Shown: positions 8,260-16,766, counted from the stretch's first letter. The stretch: 55,743 nt of DNA from Candidatus Hermodarchaeota archaeon (GCA_016840065.1 JAEOTB010000095.1:1-55743), one strand, 5' to 3'. Program-made: numbers and translations. Notes: generated by a model from the letters alone, not told the origin.

Positions 8260-9152
8260 GTGGTCATGTCACCCTCTATCGTATGGGTTTGTGTAACATC
8301 AGTTAGGAGAGGGGAGAGCTCTCTGCAGTTTCGGCGGAGAGCTGTCAAAGAACATCCAACAAGTTCGATTAAATCATTTTCGGACAACCTGTCCCCTGTA
8401 TGTTTCGCGCTGATGAAGGCAATGGATGCAGCGATAATTGGTCGTGGTACACCCTGAAAGCTACCTTTCTCACTGATTAATTCGGTGATATTAGATGATA
8501 AGTCTTTAGTGGTTCGTGAGACTGGTAGAAATGTGAAGAGGTGGTCTAGTATAGCATGAATTGGTTCACTCCAACTCTTCTGCTCTGACACCTTTTGACT
8601 GCGATGTTCATCTGCTTTGGAAAGAATCCGTTGTATGCCAGCTCGTACAATCCTCCGTGCGTTTGCCAATTGTTTTCGTCTTTGTCGACGGACATACCTA
8701 GGACACTGAGGGAAACCAGGCATCTGGTATTTTGTCAAGTAACATGGCTTCTTAACTACCCTGCAGAACGATGCCATTTCACCTTGATCGGAGGAACGCT
8801 CATAAAGAAAGGGACAAATTGATTTATCCCTTGAGCCGCCACGCCGTTTGATTTCCCTCGACATCTCAATGAGGATTCGGCGATATTTCCGTATACGTTC
8901 CTTTTTATCCCCCTCAATGGCGATTATTTTTTGGATTGTAGAAAGAAGTACTGTTTGGTAAGCTGTGGGCTCCTCCTCTGAACGAAGAAGCACAATTAGG
9001 CAGTAATAGTTTTCTGCACCAAATTTTTTTATTCGCCTAAAAGCAGCGGCCGCACGCAGGGAAACATCTGTGGAAGGAAACACTCGGAAAACAGTGTCAC
9101 GGTTAACCACAGCGCAACCATAGAAAATCTGGGCTAGCTCTTGTCGATCCAC
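8256..9152 (-). CDS. Longin-like domain plus Cys cluster plus single TFB/cyclin-like repeat
   Basis: 298 residues from a GTG start, with no clear Shine-Dalgarno. Residues ~1-100 are a longin-like domain like that of 5927-7219. Residues 113-150 hold four cysteines (C113, C130, C137, C150) that could bind Zn or an Fe-S cluster. A basic helical stretch follows (150-185). Residues ~195-283 resemble one cyclin fold of TFIIB/TFB, with the pattern GVPRPIIAASIAFISAK followed by a helix-turn-helix (LSENDLIELVGCS, TALRRNCREL). TFB proper has two such repeats and an N-terminal zinc ribbon, so this is not a canonical initiation factor. It overlaps the GTPase 1 start by four bases. Confidence 0.6.
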   Translation of the reverse strand: MDRQELAQIFYGCAVVNRDTVFRVFPSTDVSLRAAAAFRRIKKFGAENYYCLIVLLRSEEEPTAYQTVLLSTIQKIIAIEGDKKERIRKYRRILIEMSREIKRRGGSRDKSICPFLYERSSDQGEMASFCRVVKKPCYLTKYQMPGFPQCPRYVRRQRRKQLANARRIVRAGIQRILSKADEHRSQKVSEQKSWSEPIHAILDHLFTFLPVSRTTKDLSSNITELISEKGSFQGVPRPIIAASIAFISAKHTGDRLSENDLIELVGCSLTALRRNCRELSPLLTDVTQTHTIEGDMTT

Positions 9153-9306
9153 ATCTAATGAGTTTGGGTGTTTCGCAAGCAGGACTAGACCAGTCTTTAC
9201 ATCCCAAGTGCTAGAGACTAACCCTCGAGGGATTACAGTTCACCTTTACGCTCTTTTCCATCTACCAATTAATCTAAGTTTAAATGAATTTTATGCTGTT
9301 CCAACA

Positions 9307-10206
9307 CTACGCAGTCCCGACATACTTCTCAACTGCGTCTAGGAGGATTCGCATCATCTCAGCTCTTTTTTCAGGGTTCACCGCCACCATCCCAAAGGTT
9401 GGTACTCCCAATAATCGTTCAACTAAAGAGGGGCTCAAGGCACCTTCCAAATCCTGTTTGTTGGCAATGGCCCAAACTGGTACTCCAGGCGCATCCTTTC
9501 GTATGATATCTAGTATCGCCTTGGTGGCAAGGACATTGTTTAATGTCGAGTCGGTGATGAGGAAAACTATGTCACTACCTCTGAAGTAAATTGCCCAAAG
9601 CCTACGGAATCGCTCCTGGCCCGCAAAGTCCCAGAGGATAATCTTATAGGTCCCGTATCTTGTCGCCTCAATTTGTTCTATGCTAAGTGCAATCGTGGGA
9701 ACATACTCGGTTGGTGGATCACCCTCTTTGAGAAGCTTTAGGAGAGTAGTTTTTCCAACGCCGCCTTCACCCACTAAACTGACTTTGAGCTTACTCATTA
9801 TGAATTCGTCGATGAGTGATTCGATTTGTACCACATCTTCATCTCCAACGGGTTTACTGAACATATCAGCACCAAATTGTTCAATGAGCGAGCTAAGACA
9901 TGATTTCACTTTTTCAACAACCCTCTCGTCCTCATCTTGCATATGGGATACGAAGCCTAAGAGAAGCCCTTCACGAGTTGAGAAAATGAACTTATTTCCT
10001 TGGATATGGATCGGTAAAGAGGGAAGAATGGGAGATTGAACATGTGCCATAAATTCATGATATGCTTTTAGAAACTCGTTAATCATCTCGTCTGTGAGTT
10101 CAACTCGCCAGTATTGTTTACTGAATACGAGTTCCGCTTGTAATTTTGCTTCATCAGTGCTAGAGGATATTGATAGAAGGAAGGCATTATGAATCGTTCT
10201 GTCCAC
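9307..10206 (-). CDS. Longin-like domain fused to Arf-type small GTPase (2)
   Basis: Paralogue of 7396-8259. The open frame reaches 10449, but homology begins at IHNAFLL (codon 86 of that frame). The start is therefore probably the GTG pair at 10206/10209 or even the ATT at 10194, which sits 8 bases after GGTGG and aligns with the first residues of the paralogue. The N-terminal longin-like domain has a ~9-residue insertion in its first hairpin. The G domain has GEGGVGKT, VPT in switch I, WDFAGQE and NKQD. The C-terminal sequence is highly similar to GTPase 1 (LVERLLGV, VNPEKR). It heads the minus-strand cluster, and the divergent coiled-coil gene starts 150 bases away. Confidence 0.86.
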   Translation of the reverse strand: MDRTIHNAFLLSISSSTDEAKLQAELVFSKQYWRVELTDEMINEFLKAYHEFMAHVQSPILPSLPIHIQGNKFIFSTREGLLLGFVSHMQDEDERVVEKVKSCLSSLIEQFGADMFSKPVGDEDVVQIESLIDEFIMSKLKVSLVGEGGVGKTTLLKLLKEGDPPTEYVPTIALSIEQIEATRYGTYKIILWDFAGQERFRRLWAIYFRGSDIVFLITDSTLNNVLATKAILDIIRKDAPGVPVWAIANKQDLEGALSPSLVERLLGVPTFGMVAVNPEKRAEMMRILLDAVEKYVGTA

Positions 10207-10355
10207 CACCAAGCATATACTTGTGATAACTTCCTGCTCTTCTTTCCAAGAGTATGCAAAAATCTTTGGGTGAAGCGTTTTTGAAAGCCACCAAGCTATG
10301 TTTTCTTTAACTAAACCTTTTTTAGTACTTGTTCCTGAAGGGAGATGCACCAGAA

Positions 10356-11591
10356 ATGAAATCAATTGAATGTACTGAATTAGGAACATGGATAGCTGAG
10401 AGAACTGATGAGCTATTGGCAGATTATCGGTCCGACATCCTGCGCCCAATTGAGAAAATCCAACAGGCTTTATTAAAGATTGAAGAAAGTGCAGAGCTCC
10501 TTTTAGAAGAAGTTGTTATCGACGGAGAATTAACCGTTCCAGGAGCTGCAAGTAAACTATCAGAAGCGCTGAAAAGCAGGGGAGGCGACATCGAATTTCC
10601 AAAAAAGCCAACGTTTGCCTCTACACAAGAGCTGTTGGAAAAGCTTGAGTATTACCTACGAGGAAGCACCGAAGCGGGGCGGCGCTATGTTCCGAGACTT
10701 CCAAAAGCTCACAAGAGAGCGATTAAAGAGTTGGACTATCAGATTCGTGTAATCAGTAATGCTTATCAAAAAATCAAGAAGGTTTCAGAGAAGAACAAGT
10801 TACCGAAAGAGTTAGAGCTTCTTGCCCAAGAAGTAGAGGAGCTAGAACAGAAAGCACAACAACTCGTAAAACTTACAGCCGAGCTAGAAGAATTGAGGGA
10901 AAGACAAATCGAAATGGCAGGTAAGCTGAAAACTCATCAACAAGCCGTGGAACGCTTTCATTCTGATTCCGGATTAAGTGAGATTGAGAATATTCGTCGA
11001 GAGATAGATGCGATTCGGATGCTTGTCACAAATCAATTGAACTTTCTAAAAAAACCCCTCAAAAAACTGAGTCAAGCAGCGGGTGGTTCCATAATGCTCA
11101 CATCAATGGCAGTAGAGGGAGCTGAAGCGTATTCATCAAATCCATGGCAAGCTTTTACCCAAGATAGTGAAAAACTCTCAAAATTAAAGGCCTGTCTGAT
11201 CGCTCTAGGTGACGCAGTACAAGCAGGCAAGCTCAGGTTCAAACAGAGTATAGATCGAAGAATAGTTGAAAGGAGAACCGAAATCTGTGATAAAGCTGCC
11301 CTTGATGAATTACTAGAACGCTATTCAAGATTGGTTGAGAGACAACGGGAATTAGAGTCTAGCGTCTCAGCTGAAGAACAACGTGGTCTCCAAAAGGCAT
11401 TAGATCGAGCAAAATGGGAGCACCGAGATGTCGATGCTGAAATTGCTCAAGGAGAGGGGCAGAAATCAAGGCTAGTGAAGGTCCTTGAATCACTTAAACA
11501 AAAAATAGAGAAGATGATAGCACGAATTATAAGAGAGGACATCAGCATCACTTTTCCTGATCAAATTCAATCCCTCCTAGAAGAGAGCTAG
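10356..11591 (+). CDS. Predicted coiled-coil protein
   Basis: 411 residues from the ATG at 10356 (GGGAG lies 10 bases upstream; a TTG at 10329 would add nine residues). Long charged helices with heptad spacing occur at about residues 130-195 and 300-370. Between them is a less regular segment around the GGSIMLTSMAVEG stretch. There are no cysteines in metal-binding spacing, no signal peptide and no membrane segment. It is divergent from longin-GTPase 2, so a cytoskeletal or effector role with that system is conceivable, but nothing in the sequence shows it. Confidence 0.7.
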   Translation: MKSIECTELGTWIAERTDELLADYRSDILRPIEKIQQALLKIEESAELLLEEVVIDGELTVPGAASKLSEALKSRGGDIEFPKKPTFASTQELLEKLEYYLRGSTEAGRRYVPRLPKAHKRAIKELDYQIRVISNAYQKIKKVSEKNKLPKELELLAQEVEELEQKAQQLVKLTAELEELRERQIEMAGKLKTHQQAVERFHSDSGLSEIENIRREIDAIRMLVTNQLNFLKKPLKKLSQAAGGSIMLTSMAVEGAEAYSSNPWQAFTQDSEKLSKLKACLIALGDAVQAGKLRFKQSIDRRIVERRTEICDKAALDELLERYSRLVERQRELESSVSAEEQRGLQKALDRAKWEHRDVDAEIAQGEGQKSRLVKVLESLKQKIEKMIARIIREDISITFPDQIQSLLEES

Positions 11592-11668
11592 AGTTCAACA
11601 AGTCCAAAAATTATGGCGCAAAGGCTTTTTATCCTCTAACTGGAATGGATAATAGAGGAGACTGAACA

Positions 11669-11947
11669 ATGGCAGAGGAATATCAAGCAGTAACAGGCGT
11701 TCATCTTCTTCCCCGTACATCATATCTCATCGAGCTAGGAAAGATTGGGGAAAAGTGGGCCCTACGAGTATTTCGTGGTAAAACAGAAATTGGTACTACA
11801 CCACTTACTACTGATCTTAACCAAAACGAAATATTCAATGCTATTCAGACTAATATAACTTGGATGCCAATGTTCTCACCGCAAGAAATGTTTGGTACAA
11901 TTGGTCGATTAGTACAGGAAGCCCGTTCTAAATCTACAGGACCTTAA
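11669..11947 (+). CDS. Small protein, unknown function
   Basis: 92 residues with a good ribosome-binding site (GGAG, 8 bases before the ATG). The pattern of beta hairpins (YLIELGKIGEKWALRVFRG) followed by a helix with aromatic and Met residues suggests a small globular domain. Not recognised. It follows the coiled-coil gene by 77 bases in the same direction and may be cotranscribed. Confidence 0.65.
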   Translation: MAEEYQAVTGVHLLPRTSYLIELGKIGEKWALRVFRGKTEIGTTPLTTDLNQNEIFNAIQTNITWMPMFSPQEMFGTIGRLVQEARSKSTGP

Positions 11948-11988
11948 TGGTTACTTGAATAGCGAATAGATAGGTATGCCAAGCATGG

Positions 11989-13200
11989 CTATAGCTCTAC
12001 AAATTCTTTAATCGCACTCAAGGAATTTTCTAGTGTGTTTGGTGGTGCTAGAAACACTAAGCGAAAGTGTCCTGCTCCATACATTGGGTCAAATCCAGAG
12101 CCAAACACTACAAGAACTCCTGTTTTCTGAAGTAGTTCCATAACGAATTGCTCATCACTCTTCCAACGCTTCTGGAGATCTATTTTCGGAAAGATATAGA
12201 AAGCTCCTTCAGGCTTTGCAGCAGATATGCCCTCTATCTCGTTGAGTTGTTTCCAACAGAGGTCCCTTCTCAAACGGAGCCGTTCAATTACATCCTTGAG
12301 GTAGTTATCAGAGCCATTCAATGCAGCAGCTGCGGCATATTGGGCTGGTGCATTACAACAAATTCGAATTCTAGCCTGCTTGAGAATATGTTCACGAAGT
12401 TCCTCCAATTCACCGTTTGGATGGTGGAAGTACATGTACCCAACCCTCCAACCAGGAACTAGGTATACTTTAGAAAGCCCATTGAACCCAATTACCGGAA
12501 CATCTTTGGAGAGAGCCGCGGTACTTGCAAGCTTTTGGTCAAAGGTTATTCGGTCATAAACTTCATCGGATATAAGCGGAAGACTGTGCTCTCCAGCTAC
12601 ATTGATGAGGCTCTTTACAGTTTTGGAATCATAAAGAGCGCCTGTAGGATTGTTTGGGTTGATGAGAACTATTGCAGCAGTTTTATCGTTGATTTTTCCT
12701 CGCAAATCATCAACATCAGGCCGCCATCCCTCCTCCTCAATGCAACGATAAGTTCGAGGAACACCACCGAAGAAGCGTACAAACGCAAGATAGGGAGGAT
12801 ATGATGGTCCTGGTAATAGCACTTCAGAACCAGAGTGAACCAGTGCAGCCATCATCATCTGAATTCCTTCAGAGATTCCCGCAGTGGCAATAACATCTTC
12901 CTTTGCTATACTGACCTGGTTTATTCTTCGCTCCTTCTCTACCACAGCACCGAGGAACTCGGGAAGCCCAGCAGAGGCAGAGTAGCCATTCAGACCCTTT
13001 TGCGCGGCTTCACAGAATGCATCAACGATGTGGGGAGGAGTTTGAAAATCGTATTTCAATGGATCCCCAATATTCAGGTAGGAGATAGTTTGACCCTTCG
13101 CTTCTAGTTTCTTAGCAGCAACAACCACATCTCTAATAGCGTAGCTTATCGTCTTAGTTCGTTCAGTAATGATGTTTTCACGAAGGCGCACTTTCGTTAT
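11989..13200 (-). CDS. Class I/II PLP aminotransferase, alanine aminotransferase type
   Basis: From the proposed AUA start at 13200 it is 403 residues, close to the ~398 of Pyrococcus alanine aminotransferase. I recall that protein sharing the YAIRDV N-terminal segment, LNIGDP, VINPNNPTGALYD and NGLSKVY (PLP lysine in SK) with this one. The frame is open back to a TTG at 13359, but that would add ~53 residues without homology and overlap the histone gene. GGAGGTG ends 6 bases before the in-frame ATA, and no canonical start has such a site. The enzyme probably transfers amino groups between alanine and 2-oxoglutarate; aspartate is an alternative substrate. Confidence 0.9.
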   Translation of the reverse strand: MTKVRLRENIITERTKTISYAIRDVVVAAKKLEAKGQTISYLNIGDPLKYDFQTPPHIVDAFCEAAQKGLNGYSASAGLPEFLGAVVEKERRINQVSIAKEDVIATAGISEGIQMMMAALVHSGSEVLLPGPSYPPYLAFVRFFGGVPRTYRCIEEEGWRPDVDDLRGKINDKTAAIVLINPNNPTGALYDSKTVKSLINVAGEHSLPLISDEVYDRITFDQKLASTAALSKDVPVIGFNGLSKVYLVPGWRVGYMYFHHPNGELEELREHILKQARIRICCNAPAQYAAAAALNGSDNYLKDVIERLRLRRDLCWKQLNEIEGISAAKPEGAFYIFPKIDLQKRWKSDEQFVMELLQKTGVLVVFGSGFDPMYGAGHFRLVFLAPPNTLENSLSAIKEFVEL

Positions 13201-13324
13201 AGCCGCCACCTCCAAGGCGTGTTTCACATCTAATACTTTAAGCCTTGGTGTTGTTCGTTCCCCTAGACAAGGAGGAAAGGATTCTGAAAAATTGTTGATG
13301 AATTCTTCTAAACTCGATTGGAGT

Positions 13325-13564
13325 TCAACGCCTGATTTTGGTCCACTGCTTGTACGCAAGTTTTACATCTTTGCGGGTTACAGTCTTTCGACCTGCGAAC
13401 TCGGATAATTCCTTTGCGATTGCTGCAATCTCGATTCCTAGCTCTTCAAGAACTTCGCCTAGTTCACCTGCAGCCTGTTCACTTACCCTTTCAGCCCCTG
13501 CTCGACGGATTAGCCGGTCAATTGGAGCTAAAGGTATTATTCTGGTTGATTTTTCTCTCGGCAT
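13325..13564 (-). CDS. Archaeal histone
   Basis: 79 residues from ATG 13564. The open frame extends upstream but homology begins at MPREKST. It has the histone fold: helix 1 PIDRLIRRAG, long helix 2 with RVSEQAAGELGEVLEEL, and the RKTVTRKDVKLA signature that precedes helix 3. A short basic N-terminus precedes the fold. It wraps DNA as dimers or longer multimers. An AAGCTTAAGT element about 45 bases upstream may be its TATA box. The aminotransferase lies downstream on the same strand. Confidence 0.93.
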   Translation of the reverse strand: MPREKSTRIIPLAPIDRLIRRAGAERVSEQAAGELGEVLEELGIEIAAIAKELSEFAGRKTVTRKDVKLAYKQWTKIRR

Positions 13565-13686
13565 CAATTCACACCTATTTTTTGATATGAAGGGATAACT
13601 AATGCTACTTAAGCTTTTACGCTTCCTAGAACTGATAGAATCCCTTGAAAACCTCGGAGAATACACAAGATAGAAAAAGGACACCA

Positions 13687-14181
13687 TTAAGTCGATTGTC
13701 CGTCTTCCATCTCTTCTCTAGTTGTACTGGAGGAAAGTACTGAAGGAGCAGCAGCCTGCTGAATGAGTTCTCGAACCGGGTCCATCCAATCAACACCAAG
13801 TCTCCAAGATGATATTCCCTCATCTGACTTCTGAACCATTTTTTCGAGAAACCCCTTTCCTAAATGCTTTTGCATCCGAATTAGAATAGTACCAACCGTC
13901 ACTATACCAATGATTGGGTTACGCATACGTGCTCTCCGCGCAAGCTCTGTTGTCGAATGCCACAAACCATCAACTAAACAGCTCAGAAGTTCTCTTTTGA
14001 CCACATCTTGTTTGATAATCTGACGTAGAAGCAAAAGCTTGCGTTCTTCACCAGAAGATTCAGAAGTGAATGGGTCCACAGAGATGCCCTCCCTTTGACA
14101 ATGAACAATAGAGGTTATTAACTGTTTTTGCGAGGAAAGGAGAACCTCCTCAAAGGTAAAACGACAACATTGAATTATCAT
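13687..14181 (-). CDS. Winged-helix protein
   Basis: About 164 residues from the ATG at 14181; an ATG at 14208 is also possible but would overlap the divergent gene's start. The central part (LLSCLVDGLWHSTTELARRA, then a recognition helix and the strand ISSWRLGV) reads as a winged helix-turn-helix. The C-terminus is Ser/Thr-rich and polar. No ligand-binding domain is visible. It is divergent from the metalloprotease at 14207. A transcriptional regulator is likely but the target is unknown. Confidence 0.55.
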   Translation of the reverse strand: MIIQCCRFTFEEVLLSSQKQLITSIVHCQREGISVDPFTSESSGEERKLLLLRQIIKQDVVKRELLSCLVDGLWHSTTELARRARMRNPIIGIVTVGTILIRMQKHLGKGFLEKMVQKSDEGISSWRLGVDWMDPVRELIQQAAAPSVLSSSTTREEMEDGQST

Positions 14182-14206
14182 CGAAGCAAGGAGCACTGGA
14201 AATAGC

Positions 14207-15001
14207 ATGACTCCGAGGAGAAGAAAAGAGAGAGAAGCAGTGTGGCCAGAGAGAAGTAATCCCCTTCTTGAGAAACTGTTTGAACAGAACGTGCTCCCTC
14301 GATTTCCTGAATTAAAACGCGACGAGTTCCGCCTTATTTTCGGAGTCACGAAGAAAGGAACACTAGCCCAGGTAGCCACCTTTCGCTTTAGAAGACGTGG
14401 GCACACTATAAGGCGCTACCATCTAATTACAGTGAATGCACATCAAATGGATTGGGAATCTACCGAGTTAATAGCCCTTATAGCACATGAAATGGGGCAT
14501 CTTGTGAACGACCTTGCTGGTATTCGACCAAAAACTTGGGAAGAGCAAGAGTTAGCAGCAACAAGTCAAGCAGTTGCGCGCGGTTTTCTTGTGGGATTTC
14601 AGCAAATTTTCCAGCGACTCTGTAAAACACCCTGCTGGGAGCAGATTGAAACAACACCAGATGGTAGAAGAATAATTAGGGGACGAAATCTGGGAGGCCT
14701 CTACTGCAATTGTGTTGGAGGAAATGGGATATTCAAGGCTTACTGTCCTTTTGCTGATGACTTCATAGGATTGTGGCTATCAAAGCCCACATTGATGCAG
14801 AGTGTGAAAAACATACAAGGAATCTGTGTATTATGTAAACGCGCGCTAAAGAAGAAAATTGCTGCATTCCAATGCAGTTCTTGTGGAATGCTTTATCACC
14901 AAGACTGCCTGCAATCATACTTGAAGCGAGCACATCTTGTTTGCCCTTCATGCCGCCTCGCCTTAACTACTATACCTCCGACAGATAATAGCGCGCGCTG
15001 A
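14207..15001 (+). CDS. HExxH zinc metalloprotease-like protein with C-terminal RING/PHD-like finger
   Basis: 264 residues. A metallopeptidase-type HEMGH motif lies at 94-98 in a helix (TELIALIAHEMGHLV), with Glu residues at 112-113 as possible third ligands. Cysteines at 139, 143, 167, 169 and 180 may form another site. Residues 207-249 contain eight ligands with spacing C-x2-C-x12-C-x2-C-x4-H-x2-C-x11-C-x2-C, which is the C4HC3 order of PHD/RING-like fingers. Such fingers are common in eukaryotic ubiquitin ligases and chromatin readers and rare in archaea. No membrane segment is visible. The protease class is not settled. Confidence 0.7.
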   Translation: MTPRRRKEREAVWPERSNPLLEKLFEQNVLPRFPELKRDEFRLIFGVTKKGTLAQVATFRFRRRGHTIRRYHLITVNAHQMDWESTELIALIAHEMGHLVNDLAGIRPKTWEEQELAATSQAVARGFLVGFQQIFQRLCKTPCWEQIETTPDGRRIIRGRNLGGLYCNCVGGNGIFKAYCPFADDFIGLWLSKPTLMQSVKNIQGICVLCKRALKKKIAAFQCSSCGMLYHQDCLQSYLKRAHLVCPSCRLALTTIPPTDNSAR

Positions 15002-15006
15002 AAATC

Positions 15007-15012
15007 TTTATA
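15007..15012 (+). promoter_or_regulatory. TATA box of uppP
   Basis: TTTATA preceded by an A-rich BRE-like stretch (AAAATC), 33 bases before the ATG at 15046. This is right for a transcript starting a few bases upstream of the gene. Confidence 0.5.
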
Positions 15013-15045
15013 GAAGATATATCACCTGCCTCTTGTGATATCCTC

Positions 15046-15903
15046 ATGTCGGTTCCATTCATCTCTCTGATAGGTCTAGCGTTGCTTCAAGGAGTGATGG
15101 AGTTTCTTCCCATTAGTTCTGAAGGTCAGCTTTACCTAATAGCTGTTGGAATATACGGAATCGACGAAGGCATAGCATTTTCCATGGCTATATGGTTGCA
15201 TTTAGGCACAGCAATAGCGGTAATCATCTTCTATAGAAATGACATCTTTAACCCGTTTTTCAACAAAGCCTCTCTTCCTAGTGTCAAAACCGACTCGAAG
15301 GATGAACAGGTAAAGAAATTATTCGGTCCATTATTCAGGTTTGTTGCTATTGGTACAGTAGGTACAGTAGTTGTTGCTTTGCCTCTCTACTTCCTCATCG
15401 AAGGTCTCTTTGATATATTAATGGGGGAAATTATATCGCTCCTCGTTGGTGTTTTGTTACTATTTACAGGAGCAGTTCTGTATTTCCAGCGAAAGACTAG
15501 TGGGACCAAACTTCTGAGTGATATCTCCTTTTCCGAAGTGTTTCTCCTTGGACTTGTGCAAGGTTTTGCAGTATTGCCTGGTATTAGCAGATCAGGGATG
15601 ACTCTGACATGGCTTCTACTTCGCGGGGTTGAAGACGATGAAGCTCTACGACTAAGCTTCTTACTCGGAGTGCCAGCTGCATTGGGAGTTGTTGGATTGG
15701 ACTTCATCAGGGGTGAAGTATTTTGGGCACCAATACTAGTGCTGGCACTAATCACACTAATTGCCTTAGTAATAGGATTTGCTACACTAGTAGTTCTACG
15801 CTACACTGCCATTCGGGCGCCTTTCTGGGTATTCTGTTTCACTATAGGGCTTCTAGTCATAATCTTTGAAGCAATTGCAATAATAGGACTAGTCACTTTC
15901 TAG
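15046..15903 (+). CDS. uppP: Undecaprenyl/polyprenyl-diphosphatase (UppP/BacA family)
   Basis: 285 residues with about eight membrane segments. Both family signatures are present. The first is near the N-terminus (LLQGVMEFLPISSEGQL, with the catalytic Glu and Ser). The second is near residue 170 (LVQGFAVLPGISRSGMT, with the conserved Arg). It hydrolyses a C55-type or dolichyl diphosphate to the monophosphate carrier used in surface glycan and N-glycan assembly. The sequon-rich surface protein at 23891 and the DedA protein at 4129 fit such a pathway. Secure family assignment; substrate inferred. Confidence 0.93.
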   Translation: MSVPFISLIGLALLQGVMEFLPISSEGQLYLIAVGIYGIDEGIAFSMAIWLHLGTAIAVIIFYRNDIFNPFFNKASLPSVKTDSKDEQVKKLFGPLFRFVAIGTVGTVVVALPLYFLIEGLFDILMGEIISLLVGVLLLFTGAVLYFQRKTSGTKLLSDISFSEVFLLGLVQGFAVLPGISRSGMTLTWLLLRGVEDDEALRLSFLLGVPAALGVVGLDFIRGEVFWAPILVLALITLIALVIGFATLVVLRYTAIRAPFWVFCFTIGLLVIIFEAIAIIGLVTF

Positions 15904-16018
15904 CTCTATATCAGACTTGGAATGTTGTTGCTAGATTCTGGGTTCGAATTATTCTTGATATTTTTGAAACAATCTGAATATGATTGAGTAGCGCGCGGAA
16001 AATCGAATTCCGCTACCC

Positions 16019-16025
16019 TTTAATA
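16019..16025 (+). promoter_or_regulatory. Probable TATA box of the PhoU-like gene
   Basis: TTTAATA lies 34 bases upstream of ATG 16059. The spacing suits an archaeal promoter with a short leader. Confidence 0.4.
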
Positions 16026-16058
16026 GAAGCCTGCTGACCATCACGCGTTAACAGGGGC

Positions 16059-16721
16059 ATGGCAAACTTGACACTAGAAATGACTGGAAATCGAGCCGAA
16101 AACAAGGCGATAGGCATTGCGCAGGACCATGCAGCCGTTGTCCTGCAGGCTGCCAAGACGCTAAGAATGATGATTGAGGACTGGATGGAGGGACAGAAGG
16201 AACGACAAAAAGACCTGTTCAACAAGCTAGCTGATTTAGAACGACAAGCAGACAGTATCAAGAGAAGCTTACTCGATGAACTTTCCATTTCTGAAACAAT
16301 GCTACGCCGAAGCGACTATTTCCGATTAGCTATGACCATGGACGACATCGCAGACATCTGTGAAGCAACCGCCTGGGACCTCGCTGGACTCGAGGATTAC
16401 AAACCAAACAGCCAATTGAAGAAGCAGATAAAGACGATGCTTGACTCTATAGACGACGCAGTCTATAAAATGCGTCAGGCGATTCTTCTGCTCTCTCAGA
16501 ATTCATCAAAGGCGATAGAGTTAGCTATGGAAGTTGATGCTGCAGAGCGAGCCGTCGATGAGGGTCATAGGAAGATATTGCAAGAGCTTTACAAATCTAA
16601 CTTGGATGTTCTCGTGTTGCTTCGATTGAAAGACCTCACACAACATCTTGAAGAGATTGCTGACGCAGCAGAAGATGCAGCAGACGCCATCCGTATCATC
16701 GCTGTCGCCCGCGGACACTAA
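16059..16721 (+). CDS. DUF47/PhoU-like protein
   Basis: 220 residues, all-helical. It has the PhoU-like pattern of two three-helix bundles. An acidic motif (DLERQADSIKRSL) lies in the first half and a second set (MEVDAAERAVDEGHRKI, EEIADAAEDAADAI) in the second half; these normally bind metal clusters. DUF47 proteins usually sit beside a PiT phosphate transporter and modulate it. No transporter is present here, so its partner must be elsewhere. EndA follows 45 bases downstream. Confidence 0.88.
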   Translation: MANLTLEMTGNRAENKAIGIAQDHAAVVLQAAKTLRMMIEDWMEGQKERQKDLFNKLADLERQADSIKRSLLDELSISETMLRRSDYFRLAMTMDDIADICEATAWDLAGLEDYKPNSQLKKQIKTMLDSIDDAVYKMRQAILLLSQNSSKAIELAMEVDAAERAVDEGHRKILQELYKSNLDVLVLLRLKDLTQHLEEIADAAEDAADAIRIIAVARGH

Positions 16722-16766
16722 AACCGCTGAAACAACAAGCCGGGCGCAAAATGCGAGCGAAAGGAT

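Noticed and set aside
10207..10449. N-terminal extension of longin-GTPase 2
   Set aside because: It runs into the divergent coiled-coil gene and does not align with the paralogue, whose Met1 corresponds to codon ~85.
12148..13107. Several plus-strand frames of 89-104 codons
   Set aside because: Antisense shadows of the aminotransferase gene with no motif.
13201..13359. N-terminal extension of the aminotransferase to TTG 13359
   Set aside because: It would overlap the histone gene and exceed family length by ~53 residues without homology; the SD plus AUA at 13200 fits better.
15941..15975. TTCGAAT near 15952 as a T-arm of another tRNA
   Set aside because: No flanking complementary T-stem, acceptor stem or anticodon arm on either strand.
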